From Halichondria panicea (taxonomy: Eukaryota; Porifera; Demospongiae; Suberitida; Halichondriidae), in NCBI RefSeq assembly GCF_963675165.1, contig NC_087377.1, positions 306,001 through 370,000 on the forward strand: a DNA stretch of 64,000 bases, read 5' to 3'. This document shows, piece after piece, positions 35,827 to 48,019 of the stretch. The notes under the pieces were generated by a model. It saw only the letters and a list, made by a program, of their open reading frames with translations. It searched no databases and was not told the origin of the DNA. The position numbers and the translations under genes were made by a program. How positions within the stretch are numbered: the stretch's first letter is position 1; each line of letters starts with the position of its first letter.

Positions 35827-38502
35827 ATGGCTGAAAGATGTGACAACTCTCGTTCTCTACCCAAGAAGAAGCGTGCTAGGCATGGTTTTCGGTACCAAAT
35901 GGAGCTGAATTTCAATACTGAAGATGCAAAGCAGGCTTTTGTAGCTAGGATAGATAGGGCAAAGCATTCTCTTGCTGCTATTAGACTCGCATGCCGTCAC
36001 TGTTGCAGGCGAACAGTACACGAGTCTCTACACAGAGTTTGACCACTCCCTTTCTCAAGGGCTGGCTGGCGAGTCTATGCTGCTACAGCTAGAGGCTCAT
36101 TGCCCTTGGACAGCAGAGAGCTTATTTCTGTCCTGTTGGACAAGTTGGAGCAGGAGCAGGAGCAGGCAGGTGCTGTTCCTGAGAGAGAAGACCTACAATC
36201 TGATAAATCCAAAGTCTTCCCAATGTTGGAGAATTCAGGTTTGTGTGTGTCAATAGCTTTGTATAAAGACGTTACTTCTTGTTTAGGAATATTTACTAGC
36301 AATACACTGACGCTAGTGATGAACAGTTGTTCGTGTGTGAACTGAAGACTTTGTTCCGTCTTTTCACTGGCCTATCCCAAGCATGTGACCAGTGCCAATC
36401 TTATTGTCGTAGGCCGACCAATTTTCGCCAGGTATTTCTGATCCAATAGAGCCCAATACATGATGTATGCAATATAATATTGTTTTTCAGAACGGGCATG
36501 TTGTCCGATTTGAATTCAAGTGTGGAAAATGTGGAAAGTGACAGTGGTGGGCTAGCTCGCGAACACTCGGTGGACGATACCTTGTCAATCAAAAGTGAGT
36601 ATAATTCCATACGTTTTCAAGATTAACTTGGAATCCTATTTATTGCAGGATCGTCCATGCTTTTACTTGTGCTGGAGTTCTCCCAAGCCAGTACCTTCAC
36701 TTTAGTAGTCATGCTGGCTTGGGAAAAGTTAGTTCATGGTATATTTCGTCAAGTAAGTGTATGTTATAATTGTACTCTTACAAAACACTGTGACGTTACA
36801 GTGTACAAGAAAGGTGGATACTTAGACGTCGTGAACGCTTGTGCCAAGGCATCCATGTTGAGAGCGATTGACGAAGTGAAGGCATTGCCTGGTTACTCGC
36901 AGGACGGTGAGGTAATGAATTCTTATGTGCTAGTTTTGTTTTTGTTTTTCAGTAATGACTTTATCAATAGTGGGTAATAACAGATGCTCGCCACGACTCA
37001 ACAGCAAATGCTTATAACACGACTGTTCCCTGTCTCTCGGGAAGGTAAACTAATTATTTTCATTATCTACAAGTGTGCTGCTGTCGTTTATCATAATTTT
37101 TATGAAAATTATCTTTTTCTAGTACGAAAAGAATTGTTGGGTGTTCGACTGTTTCCAGGAAAGAACACATCTGTGCTCAGACTCGAGAAGTAGCGTGTAC
37201 TAAGATAGTTCTTCCGGAAGTCATATATAGATAAAGGTATGTTCAAGCATCAACATTATGAGGTTGTGTTTATTTTTTGTGGATATTATGTCTCAGGTCT
37301 TAATATTGTTGAAGTAGCACATGATAATCAGCCAGTAGTCAAGAGATTTGTCACTGATGATCTCAACCTTACAAACTCGTACGACACATGGCATGGTAAG
37401 TGTGTAGAATCTCAAATCTCAATTATTACCGTGTCCGTGTATTTTCAGGCACTAAGAATGTAGCGAAGAAGATGAAGAAAGTAGCAATTGGGACCAAAAA
37501 GGCTCAAGGAAAGACGTGGTTTCCAGAGTTATCTGACAAACGTAAGCTTTGATTATAAAAGTGCTCAGTAACATAAAAATATTTGTCAATAGGTAAAAGT
37601 ACGAAAGTTCACTTGTACTACTGTATGAAGAACTGTGAGCAGTCAGCAGACAATCTAAGAAAGAACATTCTGAATATCGTTAAACATTATCAGGTGAGTG
37701 TGTATGATAACAAGTTGTCCGTACTCTGTACACCAATAACATTTATAATCGTGTTCTCAGAACGAGCACTCAGATTGTGACGAAGCGTCCCCCTGTAAGC
37801 GTCCAGGGTACAAGCCCACGAACATAAAACTAGAGGATCCTCTTGCAATCGAGTCATTCACGTCAGCACTAAAAGACACCCTTATTTACAAGAATGCCGA
37901 ATCATATTGTCGAGTGAGGTTTTTTTCTAATTATATTAAAATTCATATGATGTTGTTTTTACAGTGTCGAGACACATTCTGGGGGGAGTCTTTCAATCAC
38001 CAGCTGCTCACATACATCTCGAAACGTGTACACTTTGGGGAAGCTACATTAAACATGAGAATGAACCTTGCTATTATGGACTGGGTACGTTATGCTGGCT
38101 AATAATGTATGTGTGACTGTACATTCATTCATTTGTTTACTTCAGAACGAGAATGTACGTAGAGGGTGTACAAGTGAACGACTGGTTCAGGACATGAGAA
38201 GACCGGATCGTAGGACTCCCGTAAGAGTGCTGAAGGAAAAATCGTTCAACTTTGCCGGAGAATATGGGAGAATTACGAGCAGCAGAGAAAAGTTGACCTC
38301 AGGTACTGCGTAATATATTTTATGTGCAATCTACATAATTTATTTTACATATAATTTTATAATTTTGCTACATGTATATATGTGCAGTGAGTTTGTAGAG
38401 GACGTGCAACCTGAGCAATCAGATGAGCCAGTAGATGAAAACGAGGACCTATTAAACGATGGTGTACATGTACTTGACGAAGATCTTTATGAAGACATAT
38501 AA
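35827..38502 (+). pseudogene. Kolobok-like DDE transposase, decayed
   Basis: ATG at 35827 (MAERCDNSRSLPKKKRA). The first 400 bp need two frame changes to stay open. Recognised exons: 36300-36431, 36491-36594, 36649-36752, 36802-36911, 36971-37044, 37123-37219, 37297-37395, 37449-37541, 37593-37693, 37761-37913, 37965-38084, 38146-38302 and 38388-38502. Catalytic-type motifs in order: WVITDARHDSTANAY (first D), KRFVTDDLNLTNSYDTWHG (second D, then the usual DxWH) and FWGESFNHQLLTYISKRVHF (E). A TGA interrupts the zinc-knuckle exon (KCGKCGK-stop-QWW), and splice phases clash at the 37219 and 38302 junctions. The frame breaks argue that it is inactive. It lies directly right of the foldback element; its termini were not identified. 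Confidence 0.7.
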
Positions 38503-38580
38503 AGTAAGTATGTATCTGTGCAAATTTTGACTAGCCAATCAGCATTTTATATTTGCATTTTACATAATTAAACAATAAAG

Positions 38581-38654
38581 GAAGTAGAAGACTGGAAGTC
38601 TGTGTATGGAACTCCATCTGGATTTGGGAATCGTTCACGCACCTCCTGGAAAAG
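38581..38654 (+). other. Exon candidate EVEDWKSVYGTPSGFG
   Basis: The piece follows an AAAG acceptor and ends at GAAAAG/GTATAT in phase 2. It may belong to the same unknown gene as 38816-38899, but the phases do not join directly in the frame shared by the two copies of that exon. Confidence 0.3.
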
Positions 38655-38815
38655 GTATATAGCAATTGATCGTACTTGCACTGTAAAGTGGGCATCATTT
38701 ATAACTTACTCAATTATTGCAGCACAAGTTGAAATAAAAATGTTTAAGATAATAATTGTTATGGTGGAATTATCTACTAGTGAGTGAGTGGTCTGATTGT
38801 TCTCTCGCTTGTTAG

Positions 38816-38899
38816 ATTCGTGAGGGTCAGTTGTTCCCTCTGTTGGATGCTAATGATGATCGACCCATTGGACGTCAGATAAAAATACAATCGACCTAA
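38816..38899 (+). other. Short terminal-exon candidate at the array edge, copy 2
   Basis: The frame reads IREGQLFPLLDANDD then RPIGRQIKIQST and stop after a GTTAG acceptor. It matches 19746-19820. After the array a plus-strand exon-like piece at about 42999-43047 (KEPPSQRQRYFHSHDE before GTACGC) may be from the same region. Confidence 0.4.
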
Positions 38900-38946
38900 G
38901 GAACAGTGAGTACTGCCACGTGCAGAGTGTGACTCTTTCCCTAACC

Positions 38947-39322
38947 AAAGTAGTTTGTGCTTTTTGCGCTGTACTCCCCCCTTGGATGTGTGACTGTGTT
39001 TTGTAGGTTTGTGCTTTTTGCGCTGTACTCCCCCCTTGGATGTGTGACTGTGTTTTGTAGTTTGTGCTTTTTGCGCTGTACTCCCCCCTTGCATGTGTGA
39101 CTGTGTTTTGTAGTTTGTGCTTTTTGCGCTGTACTCCCCCCTTGCATTTGTGACTGTGTTTTGTAGTTTGTGCTTTTTGCGCTGTACTCACCCCTTGCAT
39201 GTGTGACTGTGTTTTGTAGTTTGTGCTTTTTGCGCTGTACTCCCCCCTTGCATGTGTGACTGTGTTTTGTAGTTTGTGTGGTTTTTGCGCTGTACTCCCC
39301 TCTTGCATGTGTGACGGTGTTT
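38947..39322. repeat. 50-53-bp minisatellite, 7 units, before array 2
   Basis: Same family as 22736-22960, here on the left side of the 40-bp array rather than the right. Confidence 0.93.
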
Positions 39323-39325
39323 AGT

Positions 39326-42300
39326 CACTAGCAATAGTTTTACGTTCCCGTGAGTGGGTTCAATTCACTAGCAATAGTTTTGCGTTCCCGTGAGTGGGTT
39401 CAATTCACTAGCAATAGTTTTGCGTTCCCGTGAGTGGGTTCAATTCACTAGCAATAGTTTTGCCGTGAGTGCATGGGTTCAATTCACTAGCAATAGTTTT
39501 ACTTTCCCGTGAGTGGGTTCAATTCACTAGCAATAGTTTTACGTTCCCGTGAGTGGGTTCAATTCACTAGCAATAGTTTTACTTTCCTGTGAGTGGGTTC
39601 AATTCACTAGCAATAGTTTTACGTTCCCGTGAGTGGGTTCAATTCACTAGCAATAGTTTTGCGTTCTTGTGAGTGGGTTCAATTCACTAGCAATAGTTTT
39701 GCGTTTTCGTGGGTGGGTTCAATTCACTAGCAATAGTTTTACGTTCCCGTGAGTGGGTTCAATTGACTAGCAATAGTTTTGCGTTCCCGTGAGTGGGTTC
39801 AATTCACTAGCAATAGTTTTGCGTTCCCGTGGGTGGGTTCAATTCACTAGCAATAGTTTTACGTTCCCGTGAGTGGGTTCAATTCACTAGCAATTGTTTT
39901 ACGTTCCCGTGAGTGGGTTCAATTCACTAGCAATAGTTTTAAGTTCCCGTGAGTGGTCACTAGCAATAGTTTTGCGTTCCCGTGGGTGGGTTCAATTCAC
40001 TAGCAATAGTTTTAAGTTCTTGTGAGTGGTCATTAGCAATAGTTTTGCGTTCCCGTGAGTGGGTTCAATTCACTAGCAATAGTTTTGCGTTCCCGTGGGT
40101 GGGTTCAATTCACTAGCAATAGTTTTGCGTTCTCGTGAGTGGGTTCAATTCACTAGCAATAGTTTTGCATTCCCTTGAGTGGGTTTAATTCACTAGCAAT
40201 AGTTTTACGTTCCCGTGAGTGGGTTCAATTCACTAGCAATAGTTTTAAGTTCCCGTGAGTGGGTTCAATTCACTAGCAATAGTTTTGCGTTCCCGTGGGT
40301 GGGTTCAATTCACTAGCAATAGTTTTTCGTTCCCGTGAGTGGGTTCAATTCACTAGCAATAGTTTTGCGTTCCCGTGGGTGGGTTCAATTCACTAGCAAT
40401 AGTTTTGTGTTCCCGTGGGTGGGTTCAATTCACCAGCAATAGTTTTACGTTCCCGTGAGTGGGTTCAATTCACTAGCAATAGTTTTAAGTTCTCGTGAGT
40501 GGTCACTAGCAACAGTTTTGCGTTCCCGTGGGTGGGTTCAATTCACTAGCAATAGTTTTGCGTTCCCGTGGGTGGGTTCAATTCACTAGCAATAGTTTTG
40601 CGTTTCCGTGGGTGGGTTCAATTCACTAGCAATAGTTTTAAGTTCCCGTGAGTGGTCACTAGCAATAGTTTTGCGTTCCCGTGGATGGGTTCAATTCACT
40701 AGCAATAGTTTTGCGTTCTTGTGAGTGGGTTCAATTCACTAGCAATAGTTTTGGTTCAATTCACTAGCAATAGTTTTACGTTCCCGTGAGTGGGTTCAAT
40801 TCACTAGCAATAGTTTTGCGTTCCCGTGGGTGGGTTCAATTCACTAGCAATAGTTTTGCGTTCCCGTGGGTGGGTTCAATTCACTAGCAATAGTTTTACG
40901 TTCCCGTGAGTGGGTTCAATTCACTAGCAATAGTTTTAAGTTCCCGTGAGTGGTCACTAGCAATAGTTTTGCGTTCCCATGAGTGGGTTCAATTCACTAG
41001 CAATAGTTTTGCGTTCCCGTGGGTGGGTTCAATTCACTAGCAATAGTTTTAAGTTCTTGTGAGTGGTCATTAGCAATAGTTTTGCGTTCCCATGAGTGGG
41101 TTCAATTCACTAGCAATAGTTTTGCATTCCCGTGGGTGGGTTCAATTCACTAGCAATAGTTTTAAGTTCTCGTGAGTGGTCACTAGCAATAGTTTTGCGT
41201 TCCCGTGGGTGGGTTCAATTCACTAGCAATAGTTTTGCGTTCCCGTGGGTGGGTTCAATTCACTAGCAATAGTTTTGCGTTCCCGTGAGTGGGTTCAATT
41301 CACTAGCAATAGTTTTGCGTTCCCGTGGGTGAGTTCAATTCACTAGCAATAGTTTTACGTTCCCGTGAGTGGGTTCAATTCACTAGCAATAGTTTTGCGT
41401 TCTTGTGAGTGGGTTCAATTCACTAGCAATAGTTTTGCGTTCCCGTGAGTGGGTTCAATTCACTAGCAATAGTTTTACGTTCCCGTGAGTAGGTTCAATT
41501 CACTAGCAATAGTTTTAAGTTGCCGTGAGTGGGTTCAATTCACTAGCAATAGTTTTAAGTTGCCGTGAGTGCATGGGTTCACTTCACTAGCAATAGTTTT
41601 ACGTTCCCGTGAGTGGGTTCAATTCACTAGCAATAGTTTTACGTTCCCTATGAGTGGGTTCAATTCACTAGCAATAGTTTTGCGTTCCCGTGAGTGGGTT
41701 CAATTCACTAGCAATAGTTTTGGTTCAATTCACTAGCAATAGTTTTACGTTCCCGTGAGTGGGTTCAATTCACTAGCAATAGTTTTGCGTTCCCGTGGGT
41801 GGGTTCAATTCACTAGCAATAGTTTTGCGTTCCCGTGGGTGGGTTCAATTCACTAGCAATAGTTTTACGTTCCCGTGAGTGGGTTCAATTCACTAGCAAT
41901 AGTTTTACGTTCCCGTGAGTGGGTTCAATTCACTAGCAATAGTTTTAAGTTCCCGTGAGTGGTCACTAGCAATAGTTTTGCGTTCCCATGAGTGGGTTCA
42001 ATTCACTAGCAATAGTTTTGCGTTCCCGTGGGTGGGTTCAATTCACTAGCAATAGTTTTAAGTTCTTGTGAGTGGTCATTAGCAATAGTTTTGCGTTCCC
42101 ATGAGTGGGTTCAATTCACTAGCAATAGTTTTGCATTCCCGTGGGTGGGTTCAATTCACTAGCAATAGTTTTAAGTTCTCGTGAGTGGTCACTAGCAATA
42201 GTTTTGCGTTCCCGTGGGTGGGTTCAATTCACTAGCAATAGTTTTGCGTTCCCGTGGGTGGGTTCAATTCACTAGCAATAGTTTTGCGTTCCCGTGAGTG

Positions 42301-42855
42301 GGTTCAATTCACTAGCAATAGTTTTGCGTTCCCGTGGGTGAGTTCAATTCACTAGCAATAGTTTTACGTTCCCGTGAGTGGGTTCAATTCACTAGCAATA
42401 GTTTTGCGTTCTTGTGAGTGGGTTCAATTCACTAGCAATAGTTTTGCGTACCCGTGAGTGGGTTCAATTCACTAGCAATAGTTTTACGTTCCCGTGAGTG
42501 GGTTCAATTCACTAGCAATAGTTTTAAGTTGCCGTGAGTGGGTTCAATTCACTAGCAATAGTTTTAAGTTGCCGTGAGTGCATGGGTTCACTTCACTAGC
42601 AATAGTTTTACGTTCCCGTGAGTGGGTTCAATTCACTAGCAATAGTTTTACGTTCCCTTGAGTGGGTTCAATTCACTAGCAATAGTTTTGCGTTCCCGTG
42701 AGTGGGTTCAATTCACTAGCAATAGTTTTGCGTTCCCGTGAGTGGGTTCAATTCACTAGCAATAATTTTACGTTCCCGTGAGTGCATGGGTTCAATTCAC
42801 TAGCAATAGTTTTACGTTCCCGTGAGTGGGTTCAATTCACTGACAATAGTTTTGG
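39326..42855. repeat. 40-bp minisatellite array 2, about 88 units
   Basis: Same unit and variants as array 1. A block from about 40970 to 41700 recurs at about 41985-42700 with the same order of unit variants (including the AAGTTCTTGTGAGTGGTCATT unit and the GTGAGTGCATGGG unit), a higher-order duplication of about 1 kb. Confidence 0.97.
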
Positions 42856-42985
42856 TTTTTGCGCTGTACTCCTCCCTTGCATGTGTGACTGTTTTTTGTA
42901 GTTTGTGCTTTTTGCGCTGTGCTCCTCCCTTGCAGGTGTGACTGTGTTTTGTAGTTTGTGCTTTTTGCGCTGTACTCCCCACACT
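42855..42985. repeat. 50-53-bp minisatellite, 3 units, after array 2
   Basis: Units match 38947-39322. The tract is followed by a short (CA)n at 42985-43003. Confidence 0.9.
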
Positions 42986-43486
42986 CACACACACACACAC
43001 ACAGTGAAGGAGCCTCCATCACAACGCCAGCGATATTTCCATAGTCATGATGAGGTACGCTAGGGGGTGTGGTCTCAGCTTGTGTGTGGGTGTGTGTGTA
43101 ACTGTACATTATGCTGCATGTGAAATTGTCGTGTACTATAATTATATAAATACGACCACTTTCCCTCATCCCCCATTTCTCTGTAGGCACGCTGTTTCTT
43201 ATAATCATGGACACTGATGGGACAAGTTGAAGATAATTATTGTCAAGAAAGTAAACACAAGCCCGGCCCGTTACCAAGGAAACATGACAACATTGATCAT
43301 CATTGAAAATTTTTAGCCTATGCAGTCATAAAAATTAATATTGTTGTATTTTTTAATCTCTACTGCTAAAAATTAATTATGACCAAGAGTGCATGCGCTC
43401 TTGTTATGACATAATAATAATTATTACAATAAAAGTGGTAAAGATCATTAACTATATAAGTAATTAAGAATTATGTGTATTTTATA

Positions 43487-43572
43487 AACCTTACAGTCTC
43501 CATGAGAACCCGTGTCCTCTCACGAGATCTGATCTACTAGCCACACCCTTAACCACTAGGCCACACCCATTC
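43487..43572 (-). repeat. tRNA-derived SINE remnant
   Basis: On the minus strand GGCCTAGTGGTTAAGG matches the box A of a Ser/Leu-type tRNA. About 45 bases on, GGGTTCTCATGG resembles box B with the conserved CGA lost. Arms do not form a full cloverleaf, so it is a SINE head, not a working tRNA gene. Confidence 0.55.
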
Positions 43573-43849
43573 TTCACCAATCTGTGTATTATCAGGAGCT
43601 CATAAATAAGTTTAATTTTGATGACGGCTCTCTTCTGATGCTACACAGTTACAATACATTTATCATTGATAACATAGCTGGCATGTGCAATTGTGTGGAC
43701 AGACATTGACTCAACAAAGCATTCCCATCAGGTATAATTATGGTGGATAGAGTGCTAGTAGTCACCACACAAACACTAATATAATTGATAAAGAACAAAT
43801 TAAAAAATAAATGCCATCAGTCACAGTTTATAATGGCTAGAGGATATTG

Positions 43850-44035
43850 TCAGGCTAGAGTCACTTGCAATCTTCCCTTGAGGTCCTCAGCAATGTCAGC
43901 TCTACTGATAACGGGAGACTCTAGAGCTGTCAACAAGTCCTCCAGTTGTGGACCACCTTGCAACCACTCTACGAGCATGTGTGTGAAACACTTGGTGACA
44001 CTGTTGGGTCTTCTGGCATTCTCCTCAGCTATCAC
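43850..44035 (-). CDS. Terminal exon with the second half of a Death domain
   Basis: After a CTGCAG acceptor the exon reads 61 codons to TGA: FTHMLVEWLQGGPQLEDL, then LTALESPVISRADIAEDL. This is the helix 4-6 block seen in the Death exons at 3537-3382 and 2627-2439, ending similarly. The first half of the domain should lie further right on the minus strand, but 44036-48000 is filled by a TIR element and no partner exon was recognised. It may be an orphan exon of a broken gene. Confidence 0.6.
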   Translation of the reverse strand: MIAEENARRPNSVTKCFTHMLVEWLQGGPQLEDLLTALESPVISRADIAEDLKGRLQVTLA

Positions 44036-44481
44036 CTGCAGTGTACATTGTTATTATAATGACATCATTCTGCACTATCCAAGTTCTACGGTATATCGGC
44101 TGAAATTATGAATCATGTCAAGTTAATGAATTCAGTGGCCAACCAATTGCTACTAACATGCAACACAGCCACCCACACAACTAAAGAAACAAAACTACTA
44201 ACAGGGTTTCATACAGAGGGGGGGGCCTGGGATATCCCCCCCCCCTAGAAATCTGAATATTAAAGATGTCATAATAAAAATGTATGACTTTTCTCCAAAT
44301 GTCTACAATATCTCATTAGACTAGTGAAATTAATTTTATGCACACAAAAAACCATGCACCTCAGATATAACCATTCCTCAACAATTGTTCCGGGGAAGGA
44401 CCCCAGACCCCCCTCTAGACCAAGGAACAAGTACAGCAGCCATTCAGTGTTAGGTATAGTGCCAGACCATCAAACCAAAGA

Positions 44482-46641
44482 TATAGAGCGGTTGCATCGA
44501 CGTCATCGCATTACGTCATAAAAAGTTTTTGGAGGACAACCTCCCGAAAATTTACATGGCGGCTGCACAGATCTCTCAGTTTAGCTTTACTCTCTTAGCA
44601 GAGAAAGCGAATTAAGCAACGTTAATAGCTATAGACGATCAAAGGACCCCTACCTGAACTGCTGCAGAGGAAATGAGTTTGATGTAAGCTCTCATGCTTA
44701 TAAATTATCATATGAATCAGGAGTGCATCATATCATAATTATGGATAGATCTATGTCAATATCTGCTGGCTGCCTTTTAGATCTAGTCAGCAGCAGCTTT
44801 ATATGAAGTACATACACAGTACATCTAAATGATCATAATGGCAGGGGAGCATATAGCATACTTTTGTTCGGATTACCTTCTGATGTATGCACACAACACA
44901 TACAGGGTGTGCTCCTCCTCTCGATGATATGGTACAAAGATTTGGATGCTTGCTTCTGTCATCTTCTAAGCTCAATAATTAACAGTGTTGTTTTTTGTTG
45001 TCTTTTTTGTCAATCTTGAGTCAACCAACATTCATTATTGCTCGACCCATATTAAAATTACTATTAATGTTTCAGAGACGATGTCGGTAAAGGTATATAC
45101 ACTGAGCACATAATTAATACATGTACTGACACATGATAATCAATGTCAATTTTATCTTGACTTTTGTCTCCATCATTCTCTGTGTGGGAGAAATTATGTA
45201 ATTATGAGCACTCAAAGGAGGTACTGTATAATTATACGAGATGACGTGCGCCTGTGTAATTAACAAGGCAACGTAACTTAGGAAAATGATGTGCACTAGC
45301 TATAAAGTAGTAGTACAGTGGAACCTCTGTGAACAAACCACCTCTGAATAAATGCCAGTTGCTATATAACGGCCAGGCACCCAGGTCCCAAATGTGTACA
45401 AAACAACCTCTCAACAAAGGCCACCTCTGTATAAGGCCAAAACATTGTTCCCATAGGTGTCCGTTATAGAGGGGTTCCACTGTATATTACCACTCAAATA
45501 CATTTGCGATAAAATTACATTACATTGCATGCCATACGTTCAATTGACTGATGACACATGTGCATGTCCTATCTCCTCCATAGTCAGCGCCTTGCACAGC
45601 ACACATAATTTAGTTCAGACATAATAATAATCATAGCTTTAGAATTAACCACGAACGAATGATGAACAAACAAAGGTCACAGCTAGCTTGAACTCAACTG
45701 TGTTTTATACTTAAGACAAAAAAATACTTGAGATAGAAAAATACTTGAGATACGTATATATAGCTAAGTGTAGCAGGTAAATAATGGCCCCCGCACCACT
45801 CTATCAAAGGAAACTTATTTTTTCACCTCAAACTGAGTGTGCAGTGAGCTCGAGCATAGTTTTACACAAACTTCCCAAAAATATTATGGTGGCGCTTAAG
45901 TGCACAGCTATTATAGTGTTGAGTGCAATCTTTTAGTATATAGTATGCAGTGGATCTACTGTGCGGTTTGATTTTTTGTCTCTGTATTTTACAGCAGCTC
46001 TACGGTACGAATCAAATGCATGTGCATAATAAAAGAAAAGCCTACTGCCTTGCATCTTTTAATTACAGCAACCGTTGGAGGACTTAAATAATGGAATTCA
46101 GTCAGAGTTGGCGCTGTAATTACAGCATAGTAACACAAAGAGCACTTACATTAATTTAATACTGTGGTGATCGTGTCCCACACAATCCTCCCAGCCAGCA
46201 ATGATCGATCGATGCCTGACGCATGATGATCAGGGCACTCCTACCTTCACTTGAACATAATTATGGTAGCCATCTTCACACAGAGCTCAGCTTGTTCAGC
46301 TAGTACACTGTCAAGAAACAAGCAAAGGAAAACCTGAAAATTTTGTACTGAGATATAAATGTGTGAGAATAAAGTGAGAATAAAGCTAGTGAATTTCAGT
46401 GGATTTCCTTAGCTTGTACATTATGATGCATGCAAGTTTCTCACCTCAGCCTTCTCTGTAAGCTAAGGTAGACTTACAGTTACAATACTAGAGCACTCTG
46501 TATCCTGGATCATAGTTCTACTGTGCCAAATGGTGTCGAGTTCTTCGTGTACTTTTACATTGTTTACACCTGTGTTTTTGGAGGTTGTCCTCCAAAAACT
46601 TTTGTGCGTGGGTGGATGACACGCGATGCAACCGCTCTATA
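44482..46641. mobile_element. 2.16-kb TIR element, non-autonomous
   Basis: Both ends carry TATAGAGCGGTTGCATCG and, further in, AAGTTTTTGGAGGACAACCTCC, in inverted orientation, with different sequence between. TIR length is about 75 bp with gaps. No transposase is visible inside. A different small MITE is nested at 45314-45484. Confidence 0.85.
45314..45484. mobile_element. 171-bp MITE nested in the TIR element
   Basis: Ends TACAGTGGAACCTCT and AGAGGGGTTCCACTGTA, a common Tc1/mariner-type MITE end. A diverged right end of the same family is at about 52740-52812, in the intron of the Death gene there. Confidence 0.88.
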
Positions 46642-48015
46642 GGAAGGGAAGGATTGGCAACGGTAGAAAATTTGAAGCTATCGGTGACACACTACGTCAT
46701 TGGAATGCATCACTTTGCCTCTACTTTTGTTGCCTCCAAACTATGGCAATAAAAATAACAGAGAGAACAAGTCATTATTAACTCTGAAAGAAGTCATTGA
46801 TGACAGATGCAAGTTGACATCCCAAGAATGTGCCTCAAGTTAAATACTGAGAGGGATTCTCAAAGTCAACAAGAAAGAGAGAAGCTCAGAAACAACACTT
46901 TAATACTTAGACAATACTGCTTGTGTTCATGTCCATTCTCACATTTGATACGAGCTCTGGGCTTGTATGCACAAGAACTAGATAACATAGATAGACTGAT
47001 AGTACTATAGCCATTATCAATATTCTCTGTAACATGTTCTGTACGACATAAATTTTTATTAATACCAAATTTTAATAAATAATATTATCAACATTTCACA
47101 AGTCATATAAGGTTCTACTGCTGCTACTGCATGAAGTAGAGCTGGTGCTATACAACTGTACAGGTCTTTTGCATGTAACAAAGTCTTTCATTTCGTTTTT
47201 TAATTATGTAGCCCAAAATAGTCAATCAACTCTTCCTTCTTCAGCTTCATAACTATGATTTCTTCCAGCATACTGATAGTACGATGAAGATCTAATTGTA
47301 TGACTGTGTATGTGGGGAGGGGGGGGGCATATGAATGAGTTAGTAAAACACTGTGGCACTGACCTGGAGCTTTCTATCCCAGTTCTGTTTCTTACTATTA
47401 TAAGCCGATAATCAGGCCTTACACCTCCAGTCATATTTTCTGCAACTGACAAAAATTTAAAGCACAAAACCTGTGCCAGTTGATGGACCTGACATTGATA
47501 AACACTCTCATAAAGTCAGTATAATTTTAAAAGCATGTGTGTTTCTTAAAAAGGGAGCATAAAACGTCAGATGAAATAAGCCATACGCAACACTACAACA
47601 CATTCTAAACGGTATGAATAGGCGATTTTTGCCTTTCAGTAGATCAACCTACATACATACAACCAGGAAAACTTGAAGAATAGTAATATGGATGAGTACT
47701 GTTTCTTAAAAAGGGATCAAACCTTGTAAAATTGTAGTTTTTCTGTAGTAAAAAGTCTTTGTTTCTTTAGTTTTACAAACTGGCAAGATCATCTAACTCT
47801 AAATAAAGCACAACATCAGTGTAACACCATGAGAGGTCATGAGGCACTAAAGGAAGACCACAACAGACTGTTTCTGCTTTTCGTGGGAATTCTGGCAGGA
47901 AAACAGGCGAGTCACGGATGGTTTCATTACAAAACTGCAGAAACACATGTAAAAATAATGATCACGTGAACCACTTCCATTGCCAATCCTTCCCTCCTAT
48001 ATCTATGATCAAACC
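46642..48015. other. Intergenic with a doubtful minus-strand gene end
   Basis: Exon-like pieces at about 47456-47375 (MTGGVRPDYRLIIVR, donor GTCAGT) and about 47318-47175 (a helical frame MLEEIIVMKLKKEELID to a stop) are bounded by splice-like sites, but their phases could not be reconciled. Nothing else is recognised. Confidence 0.3.
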
Positions 48016-48019
48016 ATCA

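Noticed and set aside
43487..43572. Functional tRNA gene
   Set aside because: The acceptor and T arms do not pair and box B lacks the GTTCGA core.
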